A DNA stretch of 64,000 nucleotides from Raffaelea ambrosiae (GCA_002778195.1 PCDI01000016.1:814237-878236); one strand, 5' to 3'; positions 12,724-24,323 are shown, counted from the first letter of the stretch. The notes: a model not told the origin generated them from the letters alone. Translations and numbers: made by a program.

Positions 12724-14767
12724 TCACAACTCATCTGCCGTGTGGCTAGCGGCCGGCACATCGGCTGCTACAGATGCTTCCGACACAGCAGGTTTGGGGG
12801 CTGCAGGTGATGCTGCCGCAGCTGCTGCGGGCTCAAAGGCCGGCGACAGCCACTGCGCCGGCACCACGTCCCGCGCGCCCACGTACGACGGGCTCGCGCC
12901 TCTGATTTCCATGAGGGCCTGCGAGCCCAGCAGCAGCAGGGCAATCACGGTCGCGACAAACACGTACAGCGACGTGCCTGTGGGGCCGCGCGACTTGAGC
13001 GCCACAACGTACCGCGGCGGCGGGCGCACGACGGCTGCCGGCTTCAGTGGCGCCTTGCGGGGGCTCTTCCCGGATCCCGTGAGAGCAGCAGCAGCCACAC
13101 TCACGGTGCTCCCTCCCGCGGACGACGACGGCGGCAGCTTCCGCAGGGGGATGTGGTGGACGACCACCGTGTTGCCCACCGAGACGCTGGCCAGGCGGAG
13201 GTACTGTTGTTGTTGTTGTGGATGTTGCTGCTGCTGCTGTTGTTGTGTGGTGGAGGATGTGGCTGCGGACGAAGACGACGTCGTGGGCGGGTGGAAGTGC
13301 GACAGCTGGATGCTCGTAATGTGGATGGGGTGGACCTGCTTGATGGTCCGGAAGGGATACAGCTTCGTCAGCAGCTCCACGGACGCGAACACCTGCAGCT
13401 CGGCCGTGTACAGCGAGATGGCGTTGTTGGCGTCGCCCACGGCCACCACAAACTGCGTCTCGCCCTGCCGGGCGCCCGGCGCGGCGGGCGGCGACAGGTT
13501 GCGCACGGCCAGGCTGGTGGTGTAGGTGACGCTCGCGGGCAGCTTGGCGTTGACGGCGATGCGCGTCCACTTCTTCTTGGCGGCCTTGGCCCGCTCCTTC
13601 TCCTCGTCGGTCTGTCCGGTCTGTCCGGCCGCGGCCTCTGCCGGCGGCCCGTCGGCCAGGTTCTCGGGCAGGCGCAGGGCCAGCAGAAGCACGCCCGTCC
13701 GTCTCGGCAGGTTGCACGAGGCCAGGATGAAGTGTGGTGTCAGGTAGCGGATCGAGTGGAAGGTGGGGCGCTCGACGGCGCCTCGGCCCACGTCGAGGGG
13801 CATGTCGTAGACCAGCACGGGCTCGCGGTTGGCGCCTCCGGCCCCCGCGGCCCCCGCGGCCCCCCCCTTCGTGGAAATGTCAAACAGATACAGCTCGCGC
13901 GTAGTGCAGTAGGCCAGCTGGTACGTGTCGGTGTCGGTCTGGATGACGTCGAGGTCCTGGACGTCTTTGGCCAGCTCCAGCCGGCCGCGGAGGCGCGGGA
14001 GGACGGGATGGTTCGCGGCCGACGGGGCGGCTGCCGCCGCGGGCGCCGCCGAGGCCACGTCGAACACGACAATCTGCGGGTTCCGCGACATGTCGGTGGC
14101 ACAGGCGCCGACCTGTGGCAGCGTGCTGCCGCTGCCATCGGGGAAGGGCGCAGACACGCGGACGATGCGCTGGTAGGTCTCGAGGTCGGGCAGCAGCGGC
14201 GGTGCGGACGACGACCCCTTGGCGGTGGCGGCGGTGGCGGCCTCTGCAGCGGCCGCCGTGAAAAAGGACGCGCGCGCGAGCTCGGAAATCTTGGGGTTCT
14301 TGGATGACGGTCCGTCGACGCCAAAGACGCGGAAGTGCTCGTTCTTGCCCTTTTTCAGGTCGTCCGAGCTCGAGTTGATGCCGGCGAACGCGATGCTGGT
14401 GCGGCCGCGGCGAGGGCCGGCCGCGATGCTGGTGACATTGTCTTCTTCTCGGGGCAGGCGGAGGTCGGCAGTGATGGTCAGATCGGGGTCGGTGGGCGAG
14501 GAAGCATTGAGGAGGGTCTGCAGCACCCAGAGAAGTGGGTTTGGTTAGCCGTTTTGGCCCGCATTCCTGACCGGCGTCTGGCCCAAGCAAACACAGCATA
14601 AGCCGCCAGTCGCATGCTAGATATATATGTATACTGACGATTTTGTTGCCGTCGCTCTTGCGGGCACCGGCGCCGCCGCCGACGACGAGCCGGCCGGCAT
14701 CGGCAGGGTCGAAGTCGCAGGCATAGATGGGGTAGTCGAGGACGGTGCGCGATGTGAGGATGTCCAT
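12724..14767 (-). CDS. SEC12: SEC12-like ER guanine-nucleotide exchange factor for Sar1 (WD40 propeller)
   Basis: Sec12 proteins sit in the ER membrane and load GTP on Sar1 to start COPII coat assembly. Exons 14767-14639 and 14517-12724 give 640 aa. The N-terminus reads YPIYACDFDPADAGRLVVGGG then GNKI joined to TLLNAS across the intron, matching the Sec12 first blade and its K-loop Asn-Lys. Weak WD40-like repeats follow. A poly-Gln block near the C-terminal third comes from a CAG/CAA tract (13203-13246). A single transmembrane segment (SLYVFVATVIALLLLGSQAL) precedes a short lumenal tail ending in ADEL, an HDEL-like retrieval signal. Length is normal for fungal Sec12. The donor GTCAGT is a less common form, but the spliced frame restores the conserved motif. 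Confidence 0.85.
13201..13246. repeat. CAG/CAA trinucleotide tract coding poly-Gln in SEC12
   Basis: On the plus strand the tract is TTG/CTG repeated, interrupted by GGATG. It is read on the minus strand as Gln7-His-Pro-Gln5. It lies in the cytosolic linker between the propeller and the membrane segment, where length change should be tolerated. Confidence 0.85.
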
Positions 14768-15417
14768 GGCGAAGGGGCGCAAAGGAGACGCAGGGATTTG
14801 ACAGGCTTGGCGGACAGACTGGAAGAATAGACGGGGACGGTGGAGATGCACAAGGAAGAGAGAAAGTCCTCAGACACGAGAAAAGAAGAAAAAGAAGAAA
14901 ACACGGCGGGGAGCCCGGGCAAAGTCAGCTTGCATTTACGTGGCCATTGCGGTCTCGATTTCGTTGGAGAGGAGGCCGCAAAGAGCAGACGAGTCGGTCC
15001 TTTCCTAACGGAAAAAGGGGTGACGTAGCTTTAGCGCGGGCAAAAAAAATTAATACAATAAAAATAAAAATAAAAATCCCACCGTTCGCGAAGCCACGTG
15101 TGAGAGCTCGTCGGCGATTGGCTGGCGCAAACGTGCCGCTTCTGGAACAAGCAGCAGCATGCCAATCACTGCCGTTCAACCTCGCCGGAAACGAAGGCTG
15201 CCGCGTCTGCAAACAGCAGGCACGACCGACACTCTGTGTCATGGAAAGTACTCAATTTACACAGCTAACTACGTATTACTAATGACTTGCGCCCAACCAA
15301 GGTGGAAAGCAGACACATTGAGGCCCCCGGTCATTCTGTCGTTCATAGGATAGTGATCATGCCCGTGATTGTTTCTTGTTTTATTTGCTTCTTGTTTTCC
15401 TTTTCTGTCTTCTGCAC
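14768..15417. other. Spacer between SEC12 start and ALDH stop
   Basis: About 650 bp containing the SEC12 promoter and the 3' flank of the ALDH gene. An A/T-rich block of AAAAT-type repeats sits at 15045-15078. No gene was recognised. Confidence 0.55.
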
Positions 15418-17465
15418 TCATGCATCCATGTTGACGTGCACCGCCTTGATGACGCTGTAGGCGGCCAGGCCGGCCTCGCCAAGCTCGCGGCCAATGCCAG
15501 ACTGCTTCACGCCGCCAAAGGGCACGCGGAAGTCGGAGTCGTTGGAGCTGTTGATCCAGACCATGCCGGCCTCGATGTCGCGGGCCACGCGGTGGCCGCG
15601 GGTGATGTTCTTGGTGAACACAGCGGCGCCGAGGCCGTAGGTGGTGTCGTTGGCCATCTCGACGGCCTCCTCCTCGGTCTCGAACGAGGCAATGACCACG
15701 CAGGGGCCGAAGATCTCCTCGCGGTAGATCTTCATCGACGTCTTGACGTTGGTGAACACGGTGGGCGCGACAAAGAAGCCCTTCTTGGACGTGTCCTTGG
15801 ACAGCGGGCCGGCCACGGCCTCGCCGCCCATGGCCACGGTGGCGCCTTCGTCGCGGCCAATCTTGACGTAGCCGAGCACGCGCTCGTACTGGGCCTTGGT
15901 GACCTGGGGGCCCTGGAAGGTGGTCTTTGCAAAGGGGTCGCCGACGACGGAGATGTTCGTGACGGCCTTCTTGAAGAGGCCGACAAACTTGTCGTAGACG
16001 GAGTTCTGGACGAGGATGCGCGACGTGGCCGTGCAGATCTGGCCCTGGTTGCTCATGATGCCGCCGTGGGCCCAGGTGGCAGCCAGCTCGAGGTCGGCGT
16101 CCTCGAAGACCAGCAGCGGCGACTTGCCGCCCGTTTCGAGGGTGATGTTCTTGAGCGTGCCCGAGGCCATCTTCATGATCTCGCGGCCGGTGCCGGTGCT
16201 GCCGGTGAAGGCAATCTTGTCGATGCCCGGGTGCGAGGCCATGGCGGCGCCCGCCTCGCGGCCGTAGCCGTTGACGATGTTGATGACGCCCGGCGGGAAG
16301 CCGGCCTCCTTGATGAGGTTGGCCAGGTACAGCATGGACAGGGGCGTCTGCTCGGCCAGCTTGAGCACGACGGTGTTGCCGCAGCACAGGGCCGGGCCGA
16401 GCTTCCAGGCGGCCATGTCGAGCGGGTAGTTCCAGGGGATGATCTGGCCGCAGACGCCGACGGGCTGCTTGAGGGTGTAGGCCATCTTGCTGGGGCTGAC
16501 GTCGATCAGCTGGCCGTGGTTCTTGTCGGCATAGCCGGCGTAGTAGCGGATGACGTTGTGGAACTCGCCAATGTCCTCCTCGAGGGCGACCGAGTACGGC
16601 TTGCCGTTGTCGAGCGTCTCGATGGTGGCCAGGATCTCGGCGTTCGCCTCGACCAGGCTGGCCAGCTTGAACATGAGGGCAGCCCGCTCCGTGCCCGACA
16701 GGCCCTTCCACGACGGGTCGCGCAGGGCCTTGCGGGCAGCCGCGACAGCCGTATCGATGTCGGCTGCCGAGGCGGCGTAGACGGCGCAAATCTCCTCCTC
16801 GGTGCTGAGGAAGGGTATGAATTACTGTCAGTATGACACACGGTACGTATCTCTAGATAAGGAGCAGCCAGGAGTGGTTGCCGACGGCCGAGCGGATGCT
16901 GCAAGGGGTGTCACAAAGTGGAAATACGTCGACTTGGGACAAATCTCAACTGGCCAGTCACGGCATTGACAAAGCAAAGCTCGGGCGAAACTCACGTCGG
17001 GTTGATGGAGACGATCTTGTCGCCGGTGCTGCTCTTGACAAACTCATTGTTGATGAACAGGCCCAGCGGCTGCGACCAGGTCTTGCCGTTTGCCTTGAGC
17101 TCGACCTCCATGGTGCTTGCTGCTGCTGCTGCTGCTGCTGACGACGTGGAATAGGCGGCGAAGCGAGTCTGCGGGAACGTCTGCGGGAACGTCTGCGTGG
17201 ATGTCTGCGCGGATGTCTGTGCGAGCGTCCGCGAGAATGTCTGCGTGGACGATGACTGCGAGGGTATCGCTGAACCAAGAGACCTGCGCGGTGACGATGC
17301 TACGGCTGGCGATGCTGACGATGCTGACGATGCTCGTGATGCTCGTGATGCTGGCGATGCTGAGTGGACGGAGCAGGCGAGTGGGCGGCCAAGAAAACAC
17401 ACAGAGCGGGGACAGCGCAGGAGGGTGGCAGCAGACGCGGCCGGGGAGGGCAGCAGCGACGACAT
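15418..17465 (-). CDS. NAD(P)+-dependent aldehyde dehydrogenase (ALDH superfamily)
   Basis: Oxidises aldehydes such as acetaldehyde to acids. Exons 17465-16996 and 16804-15418 give 618 aa from the first ATG. The ALDH core is complete: PWNYPL (oxyanion Asn), FTGSTGTGREI (cofactor loop), LETGGKSP (general base Glu), NQGQICTATSRI (catalytic Cys), EIFGPCVVI and PFGGVKQSGIGRELGEAG. The start is uncertain. A TATA element lies only 6 bp upstream of the first ATG, so transcripts probably begin inside the first 118 codons; the in-frame ATG at 17111 would give 500 aa, the usual cytosolic ALDH length. The intervening 118 codons are repetitive and Ser/Thr/Gln-rich and contain RFAAYSTSS, which resembles a mitochondrial presequence end. 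The location (mitochondrial or cytosolic) is therefore open. Confidence 0.93.
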
Positions 17466-17470
17466 CGTCC

Positions 17471-17477
17471 TTTTATA
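17471..17477 (-). promoter_or_regulatory. TATA box directly upstream of the longest ALDH start
   Basis: The minus strand reads TATAAAA at 17477-17471, ending 6 bp before the ATG at 17465. Normal TATA-to-start spacing of 25 bp or more places initiation downstream of that ATG, which favours the internal start at 17111. Confidence 0.55.
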
Positions 17478-18242
17478 CACTCGGACTGGGCTGTTGGGCA
17501 GAGTCTTCACGGCCTCCCCTCCTCTCCCTCCAGAGTGTGTCCTGTAGAGTCCAGTGCTGTCTTTGGCGGGGTTGGCCTTGGGCCTAGGTGCCTCTAGCGG
17601 GCAACCCCAGGAGCTCTTATCGCCCCGTGGAGAGGATAGCCGAACCGGCTGTCGTGCAGCTCCTCTGCACCGACCATTTCACCGAAGTGGATAAAGTTTC
17701 CTTTTCCAGACAAGAAGTCCCGGTCTTGGTCGACTCCTGGTACCGTCCTGGTGCCGCCGCCTTTGGTGGGGTAGTTCGTTAATACTGCAGGGACTAGTTA
17801 CATACATAGTAGTACGGGTATGTGCTTCAGGGCCTCAGTGCTGGGGACAGTGCGGCGATAGTGCCGGCACCGAGCGAGAGCAGTGTGCACACGGCTCGTC
17901 GCACTGGCGACCAATGGATGACGCAGCCCGGTGGACTCGCCCGCTTTGCAGCATGCCCGCTTTGGCGCATAGATCACCAGCCTTCAAGCCCGAAAGCGTC
18001 TAGGACCAAACGTCCACGTTGCCTGGCGCAGCGCCTACGCACGACACCACCACAGCCTTGCAAGAGAACAACCACCCCCCCCTTGCCCCCTGCGCCCGTC
18101 CTTCTGCTCGCTGTCCCCTATCCTGTGCAGCTTCCATGGACGCGGCCCGCTCTGTCCACGGCCGGCTTCGACGTCGCTCAAGCAACTGATCCCCCGACTT
18201 TGCCTGATTCTCACGAACTTTTGTGGCAGCTTCACCTTCGAA

Positions 18243-18268
<26 letters not shown>
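18243..18268. repeat. (GA)n microsatellite in the LMBR1-like 5' leader
   Basis: About 13 GA units lie 45 bp upstream of the ATG at 18312, probably within the 5' untranslated region. The length of such a tract is likely to vary between strains. Confidence 0.9.
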
Positions 18269-18273
<5 letters not shown>

Positions 18274-18311
18274 CCCTTCCGCTCTCCTTCACGACGACCG
18301 CACCTCCCACC

Positions 18312-20781
18312 ATGGTCTTCTCCTCGTCCTCGTCCGCCGTCGGCTCCGAGGTCTTTGTAGGGCTGGCCCTGCTTGTGCTCTCGCTCGTCGCCATCCTCAT
18401 CCTGCGCTATTACCTGCCGCTGCGCTCGACGCCCGCCTACCTCCTCGTGCCCGTCTTCTTTGCGCTGTGGCTGCCGGCCAGCGTCGTGCTCCTGGTGCCC
18501 GTCGACCTCGCCTCGACGGCGCGCACCGACGATGTGGCCACGCGCGGCATCTGGCTGCCCGAGCCGCTGCTGCGAGTCTCGTGGCGGGTCACCTACTGGC
18601 TGACCTTTGGCCTGACCTGGTGAGAGAAGAGTCCCTTTTTCTTTTTTTTCTTCTTTTTTCTTTTGCCCGCCAGCCCTCTCCGATCTTGCCGGCTTGTCCG
18701 GACAATGTGCAAATGCTGACTGTCTGGCCCTTGCCCCCCCCCGCGTGCTTAGGTTCATCCTCCCCATCCTTGCCGAGTACTCCGACTCGGGCTACCGCGA
18801 GCCCAAAGACCGCGTCCTCTACTCGCTGCGCCAGAACGCCCAATACCACATCATGGTCTTCGGGTCGGCCATCGCCGGCCTCATCTACGTGCTCGTGACG
18901 TACGGCGTGCACGCCAACTCGCTCAAGAGCCTGGTCATGGCCCTGGCCTACTGCTGGGGCCTGGTGCTGGCCATCTACCTCATGGGCCACGGCCTCGTGT
19001 CCATCCCGCGCCGCCTCCTGCGGACGGCCACGCCTAGCCGCCGCCTGCGCCGTCTGCAGAGCCTGGCACCGCGCATGTACGAGCGCCTCGAGGAGGCCGA
19101 GATGGACCTCGAAGACGTCGAGCTGCAGGTGTCCGAGCTGGGCCGCCGCAAGACCGGCACCGCGCTCGACTTCCGCGAGTGGATCGAGGACCTCAACGAT
19201 GCCGCCAGCGTGCCCGATGCCCACCCCCGGCCCAGCACGGCGGCCTCGGCGCCGCCCGACGCCCACGCGGTGCCCATCGTCGTCACCAAGAAGTACATGG
19301 CCGAGATCACGCGGCGCTTTGTGCGCGCGCGCCACGCGCGCTCGCGCTACCTGAGCGAGTGGAACCGCCTGCTGCTGCGCTACACCGAGACGCAGGCGAT
19401 CCTCAACTCGGCGCGGACGAGGCGGCTCGAGTTTGGCCGGCCGTCGTCATCGTTGTCCTCCTCCTCCTCCCCGTGGCTGTCTCGAATGGCGGATGCCTGG
19501 GACCGCCTGACGCTGTTCACGCCCTACACGCGCTACCTGTTCTACTACCACGTCGTGCCGTGTACGCGCATCGTGTCGGGCGCCGTGCTGGCGCTGGCCT
19601 CGGTGCTCATTGTGTGGTCGGAGCTGATCAAGGCGGCGCTGCCGGCGGCGTCGGTGGTGCGGCTGACGGTGGTGCACCACTGGACGGGCGACAAGGCGCA
19701 GGTGGGCTTCGCGGGCCAGGTGATTGCGATGGGCTGGATCCTGTACATGAGCGCGGCGGCGCTGATTTCCATCACGGAGGTCAAGGTGTGGCGCGGGCGG
19801 GCGCTGGTGAAGCGGAACACGGCGCACGAGTCGGCGTTCTGGTACGCGTCGCAGGTGGCGCGTCTGAGTATCCCGTTGTCGTACAACTTTATGACGTTCT
19901 TGTCGGCGCAGGTCTACAAGAAGACGGTGTTTTACGCGTTTCTGGGCAGCTACATCAACCTGACGCCGCTGGGCAAGTGGTTCGACTACCTGTTCCCGGC
20001 CTTCATCCTGGTCCCCGTGCTGGCCACGCTGTTTGGCCTGTACGGCAAGGTGCGTCGGATGCTGGGCTACGGCGACATTGTGGACGGCGGCGACGACGAC
20101 GGCGACAGCGAAGACGGATTCGGCAGCGGCCGTGGCCGGGACTACGGCACCGGCTCCTGGCGCGAGGGCCGCGACCTGATCGAGCGCGAGATCAACGGCA
20201 CGTCCATCCGCCGGCGGCGACAAGAAGCGGCGGCGGCAGCGGCAGCGGCAGGCAACAGCGGCCGCCGCGAGCCCATCATGGTCATACCGGGGGCCACCGA
20301 TGCCGACTCGGACGTGGAAGGCGGCGGCGGCGGCGGCGGCGGCGGTCAGTCTTCGACTACGCCGTTTGCCGTCTCGCCATCCAACTCGGGCTTCCTGCCC
20401 CCCCAGCGGACCCGCACACTGGGCGCCGGGGCGGCCGGTCGAGGCGGCGGTGGTCGGCGGGCAGCAGCCGCGGGTGGAGGAGGACCGCGTTCCCGAGCAG
20501 GACGGTACTCGGACAATCCCCGGGGTGACGGCTACGACGACGATGAAGACGACAACTTTTTCCAGTCGTTTGGGCACCGGATGAAGAACACGATCGACGC
20601 GATCGAGCCGCCCAAGTGGTTTTCCGACATTGGGCAGGGCTTCAAGGCGCCCAAGTGGATGAACGGCGGCAACGGCAGCAACAGCAGCAGTGCCGGTGGA
20701 GGGCAGTCCTCGTCGTCGCCGTCCGACAACGGCATCCGGCGGTGGTTTGGCGGGAACGCCGATGGCCGGATCCGGTTGTGA
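18312..20781 (+). CDS. LMBR1-domain multipass membrane protein (LMBD2-like)
   Basis: Exons 18312-18619 and 18753-20781 give 778 aa; the junction restores WLTFGLTWFILP. Nine or so hydrophobic spans are visible. Two or three lie in the first 100 residues (VGLALLVLSLVAILILRYYL, YLLVPVFFALWLPASVVLLV), two around 130-190, then a cytosolic coiled-coil-like stretch (APRMYERLEEAEMDLEDVEL), then a second membrane block with the conserved YNFMTFL and YLFPAFILVPVLATLFGLYGK segments. The last 230 residues are a disordered Gly/Ser/Asp-rich tail with a poly-Gly run at nucleotides 20320-20346. Proteins of this family have been linked to receptor endocytosis and signalling in other eukaryotes; the fungal role is not established. 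The ATG has a CACCATGG context. Confidence 0.9.
20320..20346 (+). repeat. (GGC)n tract coding poly-Gly in the LMBR1-like protein
   Basis: Nine or so GGC codons in a row lie in the disordered C-terminal tail. The triplet period keeps the frame open. Confidence 0.85.
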
Positions 20782-20824
20782 GGGGAGGCACCGCACAGTT
20801 TGGGGACGACGGAGAAACGGGGAA

Positions 20825-20844
20825 ACACACACACACACACACCA
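20825..20844. repeat. (AC)n microsatellite
   Basis: A short CA dinucleotide run about 45 bp after the LMBR1-like stop codon, probably inside its 3' untranslated region. Confidence 0.85.
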
Positions 20845-22572
20845 AAAAAGACGGGTACATGCCAGACCCAAAAGGGCCTCCAAAAGAATGCAACATTGCG
20901 AATCCAATCCGACCGGGAGCTTGGTTTCTTTGCTTTTGTTTTGTTTTATAACTACTTTTTTTAATCGTTGGAAGTTTTTTTCCTTTGTCTCTTCTTTTTT
21001 TTTTTTTGTATATTACGAACCCACCACACAAAGATACCTCTGCCTTTTTTCTCCCGTTGGATTTGTTTTGGTTCCTGGTCTTGTTCCCTTCAAACAGGGA
21101 CCACAAAAAGAAAACTAATATAATATGTTCCCCATATTCATATCCGCACTGCTACGGTAGCATTCGCCTTGCTGTATGCACTCTGACGGGCTGGTGGGAC
21201 TATTACTTCTGCACCCATATGCCGAGAGAAAGAGAGTGTGTGTGTGTGCGCGAAAGAGGAAAAAGGAGGAGCGCAAAGTGCCGGACAACGAAGTCAGACG
21301 ACGACGGCCTGAAACATGCACTCCAGTGTCCAAGCATGGGCGTGTGTGTGAAGGGAACCCAAATTTAACGAGGAGGATAGGAATGGCCATCACGACAGAT
21401 GGGGAGATCCCGGTCTGACGCATCTGTTTGGTCACAGCAACAAACACAACAAACACAACAAAAACAACAAGAGCCAGAGGACCGTTGTCGTTGGGATAGG
21501 GGCGCATTGGGTGAGGGTCAGCTCTGCACGTCCATACATACCACCCCATCTTACATTGTATCTCAGGTTTTGTGGTCATTTGTCGCTTCTCATCTCGTGT
21601 CCCATTTTTTTTCTTTTGGTCTGGTTGCTTTTGTTTTTGTTTGCCCCGTTTTCACTTGCTCGTGGGCGTTCTCGCTGCTCGTGAGGCGCTACAGTAATTT
21701 GATTGCTGTACGCCCTTGCGCCCATACGACCATGCCCAGATGCCACCGTCACGGCAGCTCATGCTGTGCCCGGCCCCCTTCGACCGCATCGCGCATCCAT
21801 CATGTGATGGTCCAAGTTGGTGACATTGAGGGCGAAGATACAAGAAGAAAGAAGAAAAAAAAAAGGGTCTGCCATCGTCCCTTGAAGGGCACCTTACCAG
21901 CCTCTATTCACGGATAACAGGCTCGCCATCAGGTGTGGGTTCTTATCCAAGAACAGAGAAAAGAGCCGCGATGTTGCAAAGGGAATGAAAGAAACAGAAA
22001 CCAACAAAGATTGTCTCCCCCCCCCTCTCCCTTTCTTTGGGGGGGTTTTTTGTATATTTGTCCGAGACCACCCCGTATTCCCAGGCAAGCTACCGGTTGC
22101 AACATCGGTGTACGACGTCGGAATATTTCTTGAGCAAGAGAGTAAAAATAAACCACGATGGACAACTGGGGGGAGGGGGTTGTGGGTGTGGAAAGGCAAT
22201 AATACGAATCGATTAATATACGACATTGGCTAGGTAGAATACGCCCGTACAAGATCAGCCAGTGCGACTGAAACGTAGAAAAAGAAGAAGCCTCATTAGA
22301 AAGAGAAAAGCCAGGCAGATACGCCTTGACAAAATGACCAGGAGAAAGCACAATGCGTAGAGCACGTACAGAGGAATGAGAGAGAAAAAGAGAAAAGGCA
22401 TAGACGGGAAATGGCAAATTTTACAAAAAGCAAGGCAAAAGAAAATGGCGGCAGCCTCGGATTTCCAGGAAAGCCCACCCGTGCCTCTGGAGGGAGGCGG
22501 AGGAGGCTGACGATGATTCCACACACCCACACACCCCCTCACACTCTCGCATACTCACTGGGCCATGCTCAT

Positions 22573-22577
22573 CACAC

Positions 22578-22615
<38 letters not shown>

Positions 22616-22646
22616 CACACCTCACACCTCACACCTCACACCTCCA
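22573..22646. repeat. (CA)n microsatellite followed by a 7-bp CTCACAC minisatellite
   Basis: About 19 CA units with one CG interruption pass directly into four copies of CTCACAC and a degenerate fifth. The second array looks like an expansion of a mutated edge of the first. Confidence 0.9.
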
Positions 22647-23046
22647 ACCTCTGTCTGTCACTGTCACCACCGTTACCTGTGTTTCTCTCATTTTGTGACG
22701 CTGGCTTGGTTCGTCGTATCTGTTTCCCGTGCAGAGAAGGGGGGAAAAAAAAGGGGGGGGGTGGACGTTGGTCTCTTGTCCTGTTTGGCCTCTTTGGCCT
22801 CCTTTCTGTTTAGCTGACCTTGGCACAATTCTTGCCTCGTCACCCCTTTCTGCCCCCTAGGGGAGGGTCTCTTGACGGCCTCCTGACGGCCTCCGGAAGG
22901 TCGATCTTCTGTCTGAAGTCTTCTGTGACGGCTCCATAGCGATTGATTCGGTTTGCTCTTGGCTCTACAAGCAGAGAGGCGAAAACACCCTATGCCGACT
23001 TCCCCCGTTCCCCTTGCGAGAGGCAACTGGCGGCTCCTAGGCATCT

Positions 23047-23062
23047 TACATAGTACTATGTA
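23047..23062. repeat. 16-bp perfect palindrome of two TACATAGTA words
   Basis: The sequence TACATAGTACTATGTA is identical to its reverse complement over 16 bases. It consists of the dispersed word TACATAGTA overlapping its own reverse complement TACTATGTA. Confidence 0.95.
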
Positions 23063-23498
23063 TGTTGTTGGACTCTGCTTTCTACAGGCCCTGGTCCCTG
23101 TCGTCAGGCAGCCCGCTTATTTTTTTTTTTTTTTTGGTTTGTATCTTTTTTTCCCCCGAGAAATCCCCTTGCCTTCATACGTCGTCACCGTGACTCCCAT
23201 TCCACCTTTAATTCACCTCGACAGGCCAATCATGTATACAGAACGGCCTCTGATGTGTGATAGGGGGAAAGAGAGAGGACAGGTAATAAGGGGAGGGAGG
23301 GCGGACCGTCCGCAAGTACATAGCAAGACGCTCCGCCTGGGCCCCAACTGCTCTAGACAAAAGAAGGAGAAGTTGTTTTCTGTTTTGCCGCTGAATCTGC
23401 CATTGCCATGGCTTGCCGTGTCCTCTCGGAGACCTCGGCGAGTAGGGAGAGTAAGGAGGAAGAGTTGTCTGGCCACGTCAATATGCGTTTAGTTCTTT

Positions 23499-23522
23499 GT
23501 GTGTGTGTGTGTGTGTGTGTGT
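23499..23522. repeat. (GT)n microsatellite
   Basis: Twelve GT units in noncoding DNA. Confidence 0.9.
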
Positions 23523-23710
23523 CTATGCGTGCTATTTGTTGTCTGGTTTGCCGGTTTCCGTTGTAGCTGCTAGTTCTGCACCAACGCAAAAGCACTGCTG
23601 CCCAATGGCTTCTTGTTGGGCTGTGCTGTGTTTGTTCGTCCGGCACAGTGGACATCCCGGCCACGGAGAGTCGGGGAAAAGGTACTGGCGGCAAAAGTTA
23701 ATAGCAAATA

Positions 23711-23758
23711 CTTGATTTCTTGATTTTCTTGATTTTCTTGATTTTCTTGATTTTCTTG
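23711..23758. repeat. 10-bp minisatellite, unit near CTTGATTTTC
   Basis: About five tandem copies, the first one shortened by a base. The array lies in noncoding DNA between the LMBR1-like and SMP-30-like genes. Confidence 0.9.
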
Positions 23759-24323
23759 GGTTGGATTTGTATTGAATTTGTGTTGCTGTGCCGTGGTTCA
23801 CTTCGGTCTCGTTCTGTTTCTAATTCTGGAAATAGGTGACGAAGCGGAACTGCGGCCGCGGATAGACTAAACAGCCCTGAGCGGCTGCTTCTCGGATTCT
23901 ACTCGCCAGAGACCGAACAGAAATCGTGACAGTCTGCTATTATGGCAAAAGATCATTTCCCACCCCGGAAAGCCAACTAGAAAAATAGGCTACAGGGGCC
24001 AGGCCGCCCGTAGGAGCTAGTTCGTTCGCGATTTCCCTGGCAAGCCATCACCATCCAGGTAAAATTACTCTGTAGACGCGACGGCGTGACGATGTGACGA
24101 TGTGATTGATGGAGGGCAAAGAAAAAAGGGCCGTCTTGGGTTGTTGGCCCATCACCTGTTGGCCAACACTGGCCGTTTCTTGGCCAAGGATGGAATCACG
24201 ATTGTGCAGCCGAGTGATGGGATGCTCCTGGTTTGTTCTGGGTTGTACTATGTAGTTGCTCGTAGCATTGGAAATAGTGTTTGATTCAAGAACAATGTGA
24301 GCAACACTAGGAAAATACACGTT

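Larger units (their letters stand above)
17466..18311. other. Divergent promoter region between ALDH and LMBR1-like genes
   Basis: About 850 bp between two gene starts, holding the ALDH TATA box on one side and a C/T-rich leader with a GA microsatellite on the other. A TACATAGTA word lies at 17803-17811. No gene is supported. Confidence 0.55.
20782..24323. other. Gene-poor spacer, 3.5 kb
   Basis: No convincing gene. It holds AC/GT tracts, a 7-bp minisatellite (22613-22646), a 10-bp TTGATTTTC-type repeat (23711-23758) and a 16-bp perfect palindrome (23047-23062). The first 300 bases are T-rich and likely include the 3' untranslated region of the LMBR1-like gene. Confidence 0.55.

Noticed and set aside
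13153..14307. 384-codon plus-strand frame
   Set aside because: Antisense shadow of SEC12.
15376..16836. 486-codon plus-strand frame
   Set aside because: Antisense shadow of the ALDH exon, a common effect of strong G/C third-position bias.
19179..20907. Long frames on both strands over the LMBR1-like gene
   Set aside because: Shadows of the coding exon; Arg/Ala/Gly-rich without domains.
22573..22646. CA-rich array considered as telomeric or subtelomeric repeat
   Set aside because: The unit is CTCACAC next to a plain CA tract, not the TTAGGG-type telomere unit of these fungi.
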